Shown one piece after another: positions 17,759 through 27,428 of a DNA stretch of 39,364 nt (position 1 is its first letter; every line of letters starts with the position of its first letter). The notes beneath the pieces were generated by a model. That model did not search any database and had not been told where the DNA came from. It worked only from the letters and a program-made list of their open reading frames with translations. Source of the stretch: Bacteroidota bacterium. GTDB lineage: Bacteria; Bacteroidota; Bacteroidia; Chitinophagales; Chitinophagaceae. The position numbers were made by a program, and so were the translations under genes. The stretch spans positions 1 through 39,364 of the forward strand of contig JABDAN010000022.1 of the NCBI GenBank assembly GCA_013289175.1, in the 5' to 3' direction.

Positions 17759-19219
17759 ATGAAACAAGTCTTGGTCCTTTTATTTTGCATGAATATGTGC
17801 TTGGGTTTATCCGCTCAGCAACTCCTCGGAATCCGGAATAGCAACTATGCCGGTATACAGGGCGCCCTGCTCAATCCGAGTTCTATCGCTGATTCCAAAC
17901 TAAAATGGGACGTGAATGTCTGGTCGGTCGATGAGGTCTTTGCCAATACATTCTTATACGCTCCAAAAAATTCCTTTCCTTTTTTTGGCGTCGGCAGGAT
18001 CATCAAGGGAAGTTTTCAAGAGAATTTATTTCAGACCCATTTTAATCCGCAGGATCCTGGCAAATTGTATAATCTTAGTTTCTCTGCTGAAGTCCTCGGC
18101 CCCTCTTTTTTTGCGAAAATCGCAAAAAAACATGTGGTCGGATTTACGATCTCAGAGCGGAATTACTCCAATATCAAGGATATCACCGGCGGCTTGGCAC
18201 AAAATGCATTTGCCTATTTTTTGGAACGCGACCTTTGGAATACCCCTTTCCATGACAGCACCACCCGGGTAAACGCCATGAGCTGGTTATCCTACGGATT
18301 TCACTATGCCACGGAACTATACAGCAAAGGAAGAAATGTCTTGAAGGGGGGTATCAGTTTGAACTATTTACAGGGTATTGCAGCGGCTTATGTCAACCAT
18401 ACCAACATTACGTACAAGATCAGTGATACGGCCAATATCATTTTTACAAACTCTTCTTTGAATTATGGTCGCACCGATATTGATACTTACAAAAAAATAA
18501 ATAACTATGGCGATCTCAATCATGGTCATGGTTTTGGGGCTGATATCGGGTTTACTTATATGCGGCTAAAGGATCCGGCCCAGTACAATGATGAAGTTGA
18601 TGAAAAGATGCAAATCGGGCCCTACAAAACCAATTACGTATATAGAATTGGAATTTCACTAATCGATTTGGGATATATTGATTTTAACCGGAGCAGTGCA
18701 ACTTATCACTTGCAGACCGACAGCGCCAATTTCGAAAACTGGCACCATTCTAAATTTGCAAGCAATATTCAGTTCGATCAGTCCCTGAGTGCTGTATTTT
18801 ATCGCGGAGATTCCACAAAATCCTTAACCAGCAATCATTTTAATATGGCCTTGCCGGCTGCCCTGAGCATACAGGCGGACTGGAATGTCTATAATAATTT
18901 TTTTGCCAACCTCACCATCATAAAGGGTTTTGGACACGGCAACAATCCCGGTGTGGTAAGGCCTGATGTCTATTCCCTGACGCCGCGTTATGAAACCTTA
19001 TGGGGAGAGGTAAGCATTCCTTTTTCCATGTTGTATTATAATCAATGGGTACCCAGGATTGGCCTGGCCATGAGAATATATTATTTTTTTATAGGCGGGG
19101 ATGCTCCCGGCAGCCTGCTCAGCCTAAATAGTCTTCAGGGGGTAGATTTTTATGCAGGCATTCATTTTTTTATACCAGAAAAAACAAAACCCAACGAAAC
19201 AGCATTACAAAATAAATAA
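17759..19219 (+). CDS. DUF5723-family outer-membrane protein
   Basis: The ATG at 17759 gives 486 residues and a standard signal peptide (MKQVLVLLFCMNMCLGLSAQ). A longer in-frame ATG at 17669 would hide it. The mature start LLGIRNSNYAGIQGALLNPSSIAD is the hallmark opening of DUF5723 proteins, which resemble FadL-like barrels with an inward N-terminal segment. Many aromatic and glycine-rich beta-strands follow, as expected of an outer-membrane barrel. Its function is unknown. It is followed after 11 bases by a YceI lipid-binding protein, so a role in lipid or hydrophobic-solute handling is a reasonable guess. Confidence 0.85.
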   Translation: MKQVLVLLFCMNMCLGLSAQQLLGIRNSNYAGIQGALLNPSSIADSKLKWDVNVWSVDEVFANTFLYAPKNSFPFFGVGRIIKGSFQENLFQTHFNPQDPGKLYNLSFSAEVLGPSFFAKIAKKHVVGFTISERNYSNIKDITGGLAQNAFAYFLERDLWNTPFHDSTTRVNAMSWLSYGFHYATELYSKGRNVLKGGISLNYLQGIAAAYVNHTNITYKISDTANIIFTNSSLNYGRTDIDTYKKINNYGDLNHGHGFGADIGFTYMRLKDPAQYNDEVDEKMQIGPYKTNYVYRIGISLIDLGYIDFNRSSATYHLQTDSANFENWHHSKFASNIQFDQSLSAVFYRGDSTKSLTSNHFNMALPAALSIQADWNVYNNFFANLTIIKGFGHGNNPGVVRPDVYSLTPRYETLWGEVSIPFSMLYYNQWVPRIGLAMRIYYFFIGGDAPGSLLSLNSLQGVDFYAGIHFFIPEKTKPNETALQNK

Positions 19220-19230
19220 AACCCATCAAA

Positions 19231-19767
19231 ATGACATTTAAACAAATCATGGCCATATCAGCTGTCTTGCTGGTATTGCCCAATCCAGGCAATTGGAAAG
19301 TGGATTCGGCGAAAGCGAAAGTCAACTTTAGCCTGCATGGTCCTTTTGGAACCGTACACGGTAGTTTCACCGGCCTGGAAGCCACCATCAATTTCAATGA
19401 AAAAAGCTACGCTTCCGGATCCATCACCGCAAGCATTGATGCCAAAACCGTGAGCTCCGGCGTAAGCCTGCGAAACAATGATCTGCGCAACAAAGAAGAA
19501 TGGCTAAATACAGACAAATATCCCCGTATCACTTTCAAATCAAAAAAAATAGAAAAAACGGATAAAGGTTATAAAGCGATCGGCGAACTGACCATAAAAA
19601 GCGTTACCAAACCTGTGGAAATTCCTTTCACATTTACCGGTAAGGAGGGCAGTGGTACTTTTAACGGGCAATTCACAATTAAGCGGGAAGACTACCAGAT
19701 CGGAAAACCCGGGGGCTCGGTAGGTGACGTAATCACCATTGTTCTCGTGGTTCCTGTCACAAGCTAG
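19231..19767 (+). CDS. YceI-family periplasmic lipid-binding protein
   Basis: The 178-residue protein has a hydrophobic signal (residues 1 to about 19) and a complete YceI domain: WKVDSAKAKVNFSLHGPFGTVHGSF, ITASIDAKTVSSGVSLRNNDLR, WLNTDKYPRITFKSKKIE, GELTIKSVTKPVEIPFTF and KREDYQIGKPGGSVGDVITI. This is closer to canonical YceI than the paralogue at 13642-14250. The gene begins 11 bases after the DUF5723 gene and is probably co-transcribed. Confidence 0.92.
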   Translation: MTFKQIMAISAVLLVLPNPGNWKVDSAKAKVNFSLHGPFGTVHGSFTGLEATINFNEKSYASGSITASIDAKTVSSGVSLRNNDLRNKEEWLNTDKYPRITFKSKKIEKTDKGYKAIGELTIKSVTKPVEIPFTFTGKEGSGTFNGQFTIKREDYQIGKPGGSVGDVITIVLVVPVTS

Positions 19768-20208
19768 TCTCCCCAAAACAGTGAAGTTGCGTAATCAAGA
19801 ACATAAAACTCTTTGACCCGGATCTATTTCAGGGAACCTGAAAACAGCCTATAGAAAAATAGGCTGAGCTCTCTGTCTGCTGTTTTATAAATCATGAAAT
19901 GCCTAACGTCCAGTGGATTTAATATAGATTTTATCCAAGTAAATGTTCCTGCATGGATTGAGCCTGTGACCATATATTTAAGGATGTAACTGCCGAATTC
20001 CTTCATCCCTACCCGATCCGCCCGAACCATGGCATACTAATCGCAGTAAGCCTGTAGGGATATCGTCAAAGGAGTTATATGTGATCGATTGCGCAGGATA
20101 TATTTGAATCCTGAATAATCTTGATTCCACCCAAAAAGTTTTGATTCTACCGTTTATTGAATGTATGGTTTATAGAGGGGCGGCCATTTAAATTTCATAA
20201 ATTTCAGG
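19768..20208. other. Non-coding stretch before the PF10091 glycosidase gene
   Basis: The 441 bases contain no supported gene. A small perfect hairpin (CAGCCTAT at 19845-19852 with ATAGGCTG at 19859-19866) lacks a T-run on either strand, so I do not call it a terminator. The minus-strand frame 19824-20030 is not convincing. Confidence 0.5.
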
Positions 20209-21510
20209 ATGGATAATGATATGGAAATGCTAGAAACGCTGCAATCACAAACTTTTAATTATTTTCTTACATATGTAAATCCTGCAAATGGCTTAATCGC
20301 AGATAAATCTGACCCCGATTCTCATTCCAGCATAGCGGTTGTAGGTTTAGGCATCAGTAGTTATGTGGCGGCTATTGAAAGAAATTTATTATCAAGGAAT
20401 GAGGCCACCCATAAAATCCTGACTGTCTTAGACTTTTTTTATTCCGGTCATCAGGGTACCGAGCCAGATGCCATGGGCTATAAAGGATTTTACTATCACT
20501 TCCTTCATATGGATACGGGCAAACGGGCCTGGGAAAGCGAACTATCTACCATTGACACGGCCATTTTTATAGCTGGGGTTCTGACGGCCGCCAGTTACTT
20601 CCAAGGAAAAAATAAGGAGGAGCAGAAAATTCGTGAACTCGCAGATGGTCTTTATCGGCGGGTAGATTGGCAATGGGCTCTGAACAACAATGCCACGATT
20701 TGTCACGGTTGGAAACCTGAATCGGGTTTCCTTGCCAATTATTGGGATCAGGGTTATAGCGAAGCCATCATTTTATATATCCTGGCCCTGGGCTCGCCCA
20801 CTTTTCCCATCGAGCCCGACGGATATTTACAATGGACATCCACTTTTGCATGGGATAAGATAGATGGTATCGAATACATACATGCCGGTCCGCTTTTTAT
20901 TCATCAGATGTCACACCTGTGGTTGGATTTTCGGGGTATTCAAGATGACCTCAACCGGAAATACAAGATCGATTACTTTGAAAACAGCCGGCGCGCGACC
21001 CATATTCAACAGCAATATGCCATTAGAAACCCCAGGAACTTTAAACACTATAGCAAAAATAATTGGGGCTTTACAGCAAGCGATGGACCAGGGCCTGCCA
21101 TCGTAATGATTGACGGAGAAGAAAAAATCTTCTATGATTATATTGCCCGGGGCGTGCCCTTTGGTCCCGATGATGGTACGATTTCCCCCTGGGCAGTGGT
21201 AGCCTCCCTGCCATTTGCCCCCGATATCGTCATGGGTACCATCCGTCACGCCATACAAAAATTAAAGCAAAACAATGTTTCCAAAGAAGGTTTTGATGCG
21301 AGCTTTAATCCGCTGTTCGTAATGGCTGAAAGCAAGAAAAATGGCTGGGTCTCTCCATGGAAATTCGGATTGAATGAGGGCCCCATGGTTATCATGATTG
21401 AAAATTTCCTTACCCAATTAATTTGGAATCTTTTTAAGAAGAGCGGGTATATTACCCACGGCCTTCGAAGGGCTGGTTTCAGGGGAGGATGGTTAGATGA
21501 GTCAAACTGA
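20209..21510 (+). CDS. PF10091 glucoamylase-like protein (GH144-like), no signal peptide
   Basis: The 433-residue protein has the (alpha/alpha)6 glucoamylase-like domain known from GH144 endo-beta-1,2-glucanases, some of them described in Chitinophaga. Landmarks are LQSQTFNYFLTYVNPANGLIAD (residues about 7-28), GYKGFYYHFLHMDTGKRAWESELSTIDTA, AGPLFIHQMSHLW, YAIRNPRNFKHYSKNNWG and TASDGPG. The acidic residues in WESELSTID are candidates for catalysis by family analogy. Most relatives are exported lipoproteins. Here the start MDNDMEMLETLQ shows no signal, so the enzyme may be cytosolic or the start may be misjudged, though I see no alternative upstream. Substrate (beta-1,2-glucan or another) is inference. 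Confidence 0.85.
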   Translation: MDNDMEMLETLQSQTFNYFLTYVNPANGLIADKSDPDSHSSIAVVGLGISSYVAAIERNLLSRNEATHKILTVLDFFYSGHQGTEPDAMGYKGFYYHFLHMDTGKRAWESELSTIDTAIFIAGVLTAASYFQGKNKEEQKIRELADGLYRRVDWQWALNNNATICHGWKPESGFLANYWDQGYSEAIILYILALGSPTFPIEPDGYLQWTSTFAWDKIDGIEYIHAGPLFIHQMSHLWLDFRGIQDDLNRKYKIDYFENSRRATHIQQQYAIRNPRNFKHYSKNNWGFTASDGPGPAIVMIDGEEKIFYDYIARGVPFGPDDGTISPWAVVASLPFAPDIVMGTIRHAIQKLKQNNVSKEGFDASFNPLFVMAESKKNGWVSPWKFGLNEGPMVIMIENFLTQLIWNLFKKSGYITHGLRRAGFRGGWLDESN

Positions 21511-21585
21511 GTTATCTTATCTTGAATGTATTCGGCCTATTGAAAAAAAACATCCTATTGCCGTAATTTCATTGAAAATCACTTT

Positions 21586-23997
21586 GTGAAATTTCTATCG
21601 GGCCTTCTGATTTTTCTCCTGGCCTGCCATACCAGTTTTTCCCAGCAGGATACCATTGCTTCTCGCCTGCTGCTCCCCAACGGATGGAGTTTGACGCCCG
21701 TGGGGACATCGATCACGCTGGGGGATCTGCCCCTGAACCTGGTCGTTTCCCCTAGCAAAAAATATTTAGCCGTGACCAACAACGGTCAGAGTGTTCAATC
21801 CATTCAGTTAATCGATGCCCAAACCTACCGGGTTCTTTCTGACGTTGCGATCCCAAAAAGTTGGCTGGGTCTGGCGTTTAGCGGGGACGAAAAATACCTC
21901 TATGCTTCCGGAGGCAATGACAACCTGATCGTGCAATATCGTATCACCGGTAACCGGTTGGTGCAGTCCGACCAAATCAAACTCGGAGAACAGTGGCCGG
22001 TTAAAATTTCTCCCGCCGGCCTTCAGATCGATGATCGCTCTGGACGTTTATTTGTTGTGACCAAGGAAAACAACAGTCTATATGTCGTAGACCTGAAAAC
22101 AAAAAAAACCAAATCCATTCCCCTGGGTGCTGAAGCGTACACCTGTCTGCTCTCAAAAGACAAATCAGCACTCTATATTTCCCTATGGGGAGGGGGCCGA
22201 ATCCTGGTATTCGATATGCTTAAAGGCAGGATCACCGACAGCATCACCGTTGGGGACCATCCGAACGACCTTTGTATGTCCCGCAACGGCCGGATCCTGT
22301 TTGTGGCCAACGCAAACGATAATTCTGTTTCCGTCCTTGATCTGAAAAACAAAAGGGTGTTGGAAACCCTGGATGCGGCACTTTATCCAGGATCCTCCGT
22401 CGGATCGACGACCAATGGCGTTGCCCTCAGTGAGGATGACAGGACACTTTATATCGCCAATGCCGACAACAATTGTCTGGCCGTTTTTGATGTCAGTAAA
22501 CCGGGTCAATCCAAATCGATTGGCTTTATTCCGGTGGGCTGGTATCCCACCGCTGTAAAAGTGATCAGAAACAAGGTTTTTGTTTCCAACGGAAAGGGAT
22601 TCCGCTCCATGGCCAATCCGGGGTACCGTCCCTTCGATACCAGCCGGGCCAATCCCTCCTATCATCAGTCGGCCCGTAAGTCAGAATACATTGCTGGACT
22701 TTTTACTGGAACGCTCAGCATATTTAAAACCCCGACACCCGCACAACTTGCCCACTACTCTAAATTGGTCTATGAAAATACGCCTTATCACAAAGACAAG
22801 GAACTGACATCCCATGGCGAGAAAGGCAATCCGGTACCCATGCGCGTAGGAGATCCATCACCCATCAAATACATCTTTTATATCATCAAAGAAAACCGGA
22901 CCTATGATCAGGTATTGGGGGATATCAAAGAAGGGAATGGCGATACCAGTTTGTGTTTGTTTGGAGAAAAAATTACGCCCAACCTGCATGCCTTGGCCAG
23001 GGAGTTTGTCTTGCTGGATAATTTTTATGTAGATGCGGAAGTGAGTGCCGACGGGCACAACTGGAGTATGGGGGCTTATGCGACAGACTATCTTGAAAAA
23101 ACCTGGCCGACCGGTTATGGCGGACGGGGTGGTACTTACGATGGGGAAGGCACGCGGGCCATCGCCAACAATAAAAACGGATTTATCTGGGACTATTGTT
23201 CCCGGGCCGGCGTCAGTTACCGGACCTATGGCGAATTCGCTGATGACTATAAGCCCAATATTCCTGTTTTAAAAAATCATTACTGTCCTTATTATACCAG
23301 CTGGGACCAGCGCGTTCGGGATACTACCCGGGTCGGACAATGGAAGCGGGATTTTGATTCACTGGTTGCTCATCACGCTCTGCCGCATCTCAATACCTTG
23401 CGCATCATCAACGATCACACTGAAGGACTAAAAAAGGGCCGACCCACTCCTTTTGCCCACTGTGCCGACAACGATCTGGCGGTAGGAATGTTTGTCGATT
23501 ATTTAAGTAAAAGCCCGGTATGGAAGGAATCCCTGGTCCTTGTCCTGGAAGACGATGCTCAAGACGGGCCCGATCATGTCGATGCACACCGAAGCCCGGC
23601 TTATATTGCCGGAGGGTTTGTAAAAAGACATTTTGTAGATCATACGATGTATTCCACTACGTCCATGCTGCATACCATAGAACTCCTGTTGGGATTGCCA
23701 CCGATGAGTCAGTATGATGCGGCAGCAGAACCCATGTGGCGTTGTTTTTCCACTGAAGCGGATATGACTCCCTTTATGGCCAAGCCTCCTCAAACCGATA
23801 TCCGCGCCATCAATACGGTTGAAAATGCCTGGCAGAAAAAGAGTGAAAGTTTTGACCTGAGCAAAGAAGACCTGGTCCCGGATCATGAATTCACGGAAGT
23901 CATCTGGAAAGCAGTGAAAGGAGAAAATTCCAATCCACCTCCTCCACGAAGAGCAGCGTTTGTAAAGGAGAACGACAAGAAACCCGATCCGGATTGA
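21586..23997 (+). CDS. Bifunctional YncE-like beta-propeller / phosphoesterase (alkaline phosphatase superfamily)
   Basis: The 803-residue exported protein starts with GTG at 21586. The signal is residues 1 to about 19 (LLIFLLACHTSFSQ), and LLAC could be a lipobox with C14. Residues about 35-385 form a YVTN/YncE-type seven-bladed propeller with repeats such as GDHPNDLCMSRNGRILFVANANDNSVSVLD. Residues about 425-745 are a phosphoesterase domain of the PF04185 type: IIKENRTYDQVLGD (E436, N437) is the entry motif and LEDDAQDGPDHVDAHRSP (D656, D657 and the following H/D residues) supplies metal ligands. It probably releases phosphate from organic esters outside the cell. The next gene is a phospholipase C of the same fold class. 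Confidence 0.88.
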   Translation: MKFLSGLLIFLLACHTSFSQQDTIASRLLLPNGWSLTPVGTSITLGDLPLNLVVSPSKKYLAVTNNGQSVQSIQLIDAQTYRVLSDVAIPKSWLGLAFSGDEKYLYASGGNDNLIVQYRITGNRLVQSDQIKLGEQWPVKISPAGLQIDDRSGRLFVVTKENNSLYVVDLKTKKTKSIPLGAEAYTCLLSKDKSALYISLWGGGRILVFDMLKGRITDSITVGDHPNDLCMSRNGRILFVANANDNSVSVLDLKNKRVLETLDAALYPGSSVGSTTNGVALSEDDRTLYIANADNNCLAVFDVSKPGQSKSIGFIPVGWYPTAVKVIRNKVFVSNGKGFRSMANPGYRPFDTSRANPSYHQSARKSEYIAGLFTGTLSIFKTPTPAQLAHYSKLVYENTPYHKDKELTSHGEKGNPVPMRVGDPSPIKYIFYIIKENRTYDQVLGDIKEGNGDTSLCLFGEKITPNLHALAREFVLLDNFYVDAEVSADGHNWSMGAYATDYLEKTWPTGYGGRGGTYDGEGTRAIANNKNGFIWDYCSRAGVSYRTYGEFADDYKPNIPVLKNHYCPYYTSWDQRVRDTTRVGQWKRDFDSLVAHHALPHLNTLRIINDHTEGLKKGRPTPFAHCADNDLAVGMFVDYLSKSPVWKESLVLVLEDDAQDGPDHVDAHRSPAYIAGGFVKRHFVDHTMYSTTSMLHTIELLLGLPPMSQYDAAAEPMWRCFSTEADMTPFMAKPPQTDIRAINTVENAWQKKSESFDLSKEDLVPDHEFTEVIWKAVKGENSNPPPPRRAAFVKENDKKPDPD

Positions 23998-24180
23998 ATC
24001 CATTCAGTAATATTACTGCTCAATCGGACCTCACTGAAATCGATATTTTGCGAACATTGTTAAATGAGCTTATCTCATTTAGTATTAAAAATACCATGCA
24101 GTAATGTTAAATACTGGGTTAGAGTTAATGTATAACAGGTTTTAAACGAATAAGCTTTTTAAGTATAATTTTACTTTGAC

Positions 24181-26754
24181 ATGGATACCAGAAGAGAATT
24201 TATAAAGAAAGCAGGCCTCCTCTCGGGAATGGTTGGTATGAATGGTCTTCTACCCGCAGCCATTCAAAAAGCGCTCGCCATAGAACCCATAGCGGGTTCT
24301 ACTTGGAAAGATGCGGAACACATCGTGATCCTTATGCAAGAAAACCGTTCCTTCGATCATACATTTGGAACTCTCAAAGGTGTGCGTGGTTTCAACGACC
24401 CCCGTGCAATACAGCTGCCCAATGGCAATCCGGTCTGGTTGCAATCCAATCATGCCGGTGAAACTTATGCGCCTTTTCGGCTGGATATAAAAGATACCAA
24501 AGCTACATGGATGAGTTCCTTGCCACACTCCTGGGAAAACCAGGTAAACGCACGCAACGATGGCAAATACAATGAGTGGCTCAACGTAAAAAGAAACAGC
24601 ATTAAGGAGTATGCGGATATGCCGTTGACAATGGGTTACTATAACCGGGAGGATATCCCCTTTTATTATCAACTAGCCGATGGATTCACGGTCTGTGATC
24701 AGCATTTTTGTTCAGCCCTTACAGGTACCGATCCAAACCGGTTATTTTTTTGGACCGGGACCATACGGGAACATCAAAACGAAAATTCTAAGGCCAACGT
24801 ATGGAATGAAGACGTGGACTATGAAACCCTACACTGGAAAACATTTCCTGAAGTGCTGGAAGACCACGGGATTTCCTGGAAATTTTATCAAAATGAAGTC
24901 AGTATTGATGTTGGATTTAAAGATGAAGAAGATCCCTGGTTGTCCAATTTCCAGGATAATCCGCTGGAGTTCTTTTCCCAGTATAATATCAGGCTTCATG
25001 GTAAGCACATGGTCCAAGTAAGACGGCTCATCGATTCCCTACCCAAGGAAATCGCAGTCCTTCAAAAGCAACTGGAAAATCTTCCGCCGGGTGATCCTGT
25101 TCGGGTAGCAACGGAAAAAAAATTAAAGGAAAAGAATTCGCAGTTGGATCAGGCCAATAAGGATGTGGAGAATTTTAACGCAGCAAATTTAGATACCCTT
25201 CCCCCAGCAAAGAAACTGCTCCATCAAAAAGCTTTTGTCACCAACGAAAACGATCCTGACTACCATTCACTGGAAGAAATATCTTACGAAGAAAATAAAG
25301 TCCCCCGCCGTTTCAAAGTGCCCAAAGGCGATTTATTGCACCAGTTCCGCACGGACGTGGAGGCAGGTAATCTTCCCGCCATTTCCTGGATAGCCGCCCC
25401 GGAAAATTTATCGGATCATCCGGCCGCTGCTTGGTATGGTGCCTGGTACGTATCGGAAGTCATGGAGATCCTGACTAAAAACCCGGAAGTTTGGAAAAAA
25501 ACCATTTTTATTTTGACCTATGATGAGAATGACGGGTATTTTGATCACGTACCCCCGTTTACAGCCCCGCATTCTGGCAGACCGGAAACCGGTAAGGCGT
25601 CTGAAGGACTCGACACCCGGGTCGAATGGGTAACACTGGATCAGGCGATGGAAAGGAAGGGACATACTGGATTCTTTCAACGGGAAAGTCCCATCGGACT
25701 GGGATTCCGCGTCCCTTTGATTGTGGCTTCCCCCTGGAGCCGCGGCGGATACGTGAATTCAGAGATCTTTGATTTGACTTCCACACTGCAGTTTCTGGAA
25801 GCATTTCTAAGTCAGAAAACGAACAAGCCTGTGACCATTGCAAACATCAGCGACTGGCGGCGAATCGTGACCGGCGATCTCACTTCCATCTTCAGGCCCT
25901 CCCCGATGGATCCATCAGAAGAGCTCGAATTTCTAAAGAAAGATGTCTTTTTGGAATCCGTATACAACGCGAAATTCAAAAATTTACCCAACGGCTACAA
26001 AGCCCTCTCTCCTGAGCAGGTGGAAGAAGTTATCAAAAATCCACTGCATTCCCCTTATATGCCAGTCCAGGAAAAGGGCATCAAACCTTCCTGCGGACTA
26101 TCTTATGAGCTTTACGTGGATGGCACGCTGAGTCCGGATAAAAAACAGTTTGACATTCGCTTTGAGGCAGCCAGCCATGCGTTCGGAAAATCGTCTCTGG
26201 GCTCCCCCTTCAATGTATACGTCCCGGGGAAATATTTGCATGTGGGTGGCGGATCCAAAGAATTTAATACCCTCCGCACCTGGGCCTATGCTGTAAAATC
26301 CGGCACGGAAGTGCAGGATTCCTGGCCACTGGAAAATTTTGAAAACGGTATTTATCATCTCCGAGTCTATGGACCCAATGGGTTTTACCGCGAATTCAAA
26401 GGATCTGAAAAGGATCCGATGGTTTCAATTCTTTGCAAATATCAAAGGCAGTCATCAACCAGTCAGGCCCTCACGGGAAAAATTGAACTAGTTGCCAGAA
26501 ATCTTTCATCGTCTCCCGTAAAACTACTCATTACCGACAATGCGTATAAGAACCCGGCCCTTATTAAAGTATTGCCAGCTTTAACCAGTCAGACCGAAGA
26601 TATATTGATCATTCTTGATCTTTCCAGACAACACCGCTGGTATGATTTCACCGTTAAAATGGAAGGAGATTCCTTATTTGAAAAAAGATTTGCCGGACGG
26701 GTAGAGACCGGTAGTTCTGGGTACAGCGATCCTTTTATGGGGAGAGTTATTTAA
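24181..26754 (+). CDS. Phosphocholine-specific phospholipase C, Tat-exported
   Basis: The 857-residue protein hydrolyses phosphatidylcholine-type lipids to diacylglycerol and phosphocholine. The N-terminus DTRREFIKKAGLLSG is a twin-arginine signal. EHIVILMQENRSFDHTFG (46-63) is the catalytic entry motif with E54 and N55. The rest of the catalytic domain runs to about 610 (AISWIAAPENLSDHP, FILTYDENDGYFDHVPP). Two C-terminal DUF756 beta-domains follow from about 640. An internal segment near residues 280-335 is helical and coiled-coil-like. The gene lies 183 bases after the propeller-phosphoesterase and both may supply phosphate. I found no clear promoter box. Confidence 0.93.
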   Translation: MDTRREFIKKAGLLSGMVGMNGLLPAAIQKALAIEPIAGSTWKDAEHIVILMQENRSFDHTFGTLKGVRGFNDPRAIQLPNGNPVWLQSNHAGETYAPFRLDIKDTKATWMSSLPHSWENQVNARNDGKYNEWLNVKRNSIKEYADMPLTMGYYNREDIPFYYQLADGFTVCDQHFCSALTGTDPNRLFFWTGTIREHQNENSKANVWNEDVDYETLHWKTFPEVLEDHGISWKFYQNEVSIDVGFKDEEDPWLSNFQDNPLEFFSQYNIRLHGKHMVQVRRLIDSLPKEIAVLQKQLENLPPGDPVRVATEKKLKEKNSQLDQANKDVENFNAANLDTLPPAKKLLHQKAFVTNENDPDYHSLEEISYEENKVPRRFKVPKGDLLHQFRTDVEAGNLPAISWIAAPENLSDHPAAAWYGAWYVSEVMEILTKNPEVWKKTIFILTYDENDGYFDHVPPFTAPHSGRPETGKASEGLDTRVEWVTLDQAMERKGHTGFFQRESPIGLGFRVPLIVASPWSRGGYVNSEIFDLTSTLQFLEAFLSQKTNKPVTIANISDWRRIVTGDLTSIFRPSPMDPSEELEFLKKDVFLESVYNAKFKNLPNGYKALSPEQVEEVIKNPLHSPYMPVQEKGIKPSCGLSYELYVDGTLSPDKKQFDIRFEAASHAFGKSSLGSPFNVYVPGKYLHVGGGSKEFNTLRTWAYAVKSGTEVQDSWPLENFENGIYHLRVYGPNGFYREFKGSEKDPMVSILCKYQRQSSTSQALTGKIELVARNLSSSPVKLLITDNAYKNPALIKVLPALTSQTEDILIILDLSRQHRWYDFTVKMEGDSLFEKRFAGRVETGSSGYSDPFMGRVI

Positions 26755-26819
26755 TGGCCAGAAAAATTAATGGCTATCGGCCGTTACAATGCCGACAAAT
26801 AACAAACAAGGGTTGCTAT

Positions 26820-27374
26820 TTATTTCGTTTTCTTGTTTTTCAGTCTGATTGAATCCTCTTCAATAACTGCGTTGTCCATGGTAGCCGGGGCAGCCGTTGT
26901 CGCCATCATCTTCATCACATCAGCAGGGGCCATCAGGGTCCAGTGCTCTACAGCTTTTCCATCTTGATATCGAACCATTTCAATTGCTTGCAGGTCGAAG
27001 GTGTCCCCTGCTTTGTGGCCATAACCCGTTGTCGTGTATTTACCCCTATCACGTTGCCAAGCCATGGTGTATTCCTCGTCTGCCAGTTCCCGGATCACTT
27101 CGGTTTTTTCATCAGCCATGGCCCTCCAGGCTTGGATTTGCGCTTTTATACTATCCAGCCCTTTGATGTCGCCGTGCTCCCCGGCATGATCAATGCAATC
27201 AGGAGCAATATATGAATCCAGTTTTCCCAGATCCTTACTGGCGATGGCGTCCCGGATTCCTTTGTCGGTATCCAAATTCCTTTGCACCGCCGCCGATGGG
27301 CCGGTCGGTTTGTAGTTGCATCCGACTGAAATCACGGACAATGTCACCGCTAGGTAAAAAAAATGCTTTTTCAT
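26820..27374 (-). CDS. SnoaL-like (NTF2-fold) lipoprotein
   Basis: The 184-residue protein has a lipoprotein signal, with cleavage before C19 in VISVGCNYKP. Residues about 35-150 resemble the SnoaL/ester-cyclase-type NTF2 fold: IRDAIASKDLGKLDSYIAPDCIDHAGE, then a strand-rich half with VRYQDGKAVEHWTLM. D74 and H77 of CIDHAGEHGD and H146 of VEHW are typical pocket residues. The substrate is unknown. The tail (150-184) is low complexity and basic. The gene is convergent with the phospholipase C gene and divergent from the DUF1810 gene. Confidence 0.8.
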   Translation of the reverse strand: MKKHFFYLAVTLSVISVGCNYKPTGPSAAVQRNLDTDKGIRDAIASKDLGKLDSYIAPDCIDHAGEHGDIKGLDSIKAQIQAWRAMADEKTEVIRELADEEYTMAWQRDRGKYTTTGYGHKAGDTFDLQAIEMVRYQDGKAVEHWTLMAPADVMKMMATTAAPATMDNAVIEEDSIRLKNKKTK

Positions 27375-27428
27375 GGTGGTTGCGTTTGGTTAGCCTTGCC
27401 GTCATGGGCTAAGACCTTAATTTTAAAG

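Noticed and set aside
19845-19866. 8-bp perfect hairpin
   Set aside because: Neither strand has a T-run after it, and it does not lie close to a gene end in the right orientation.
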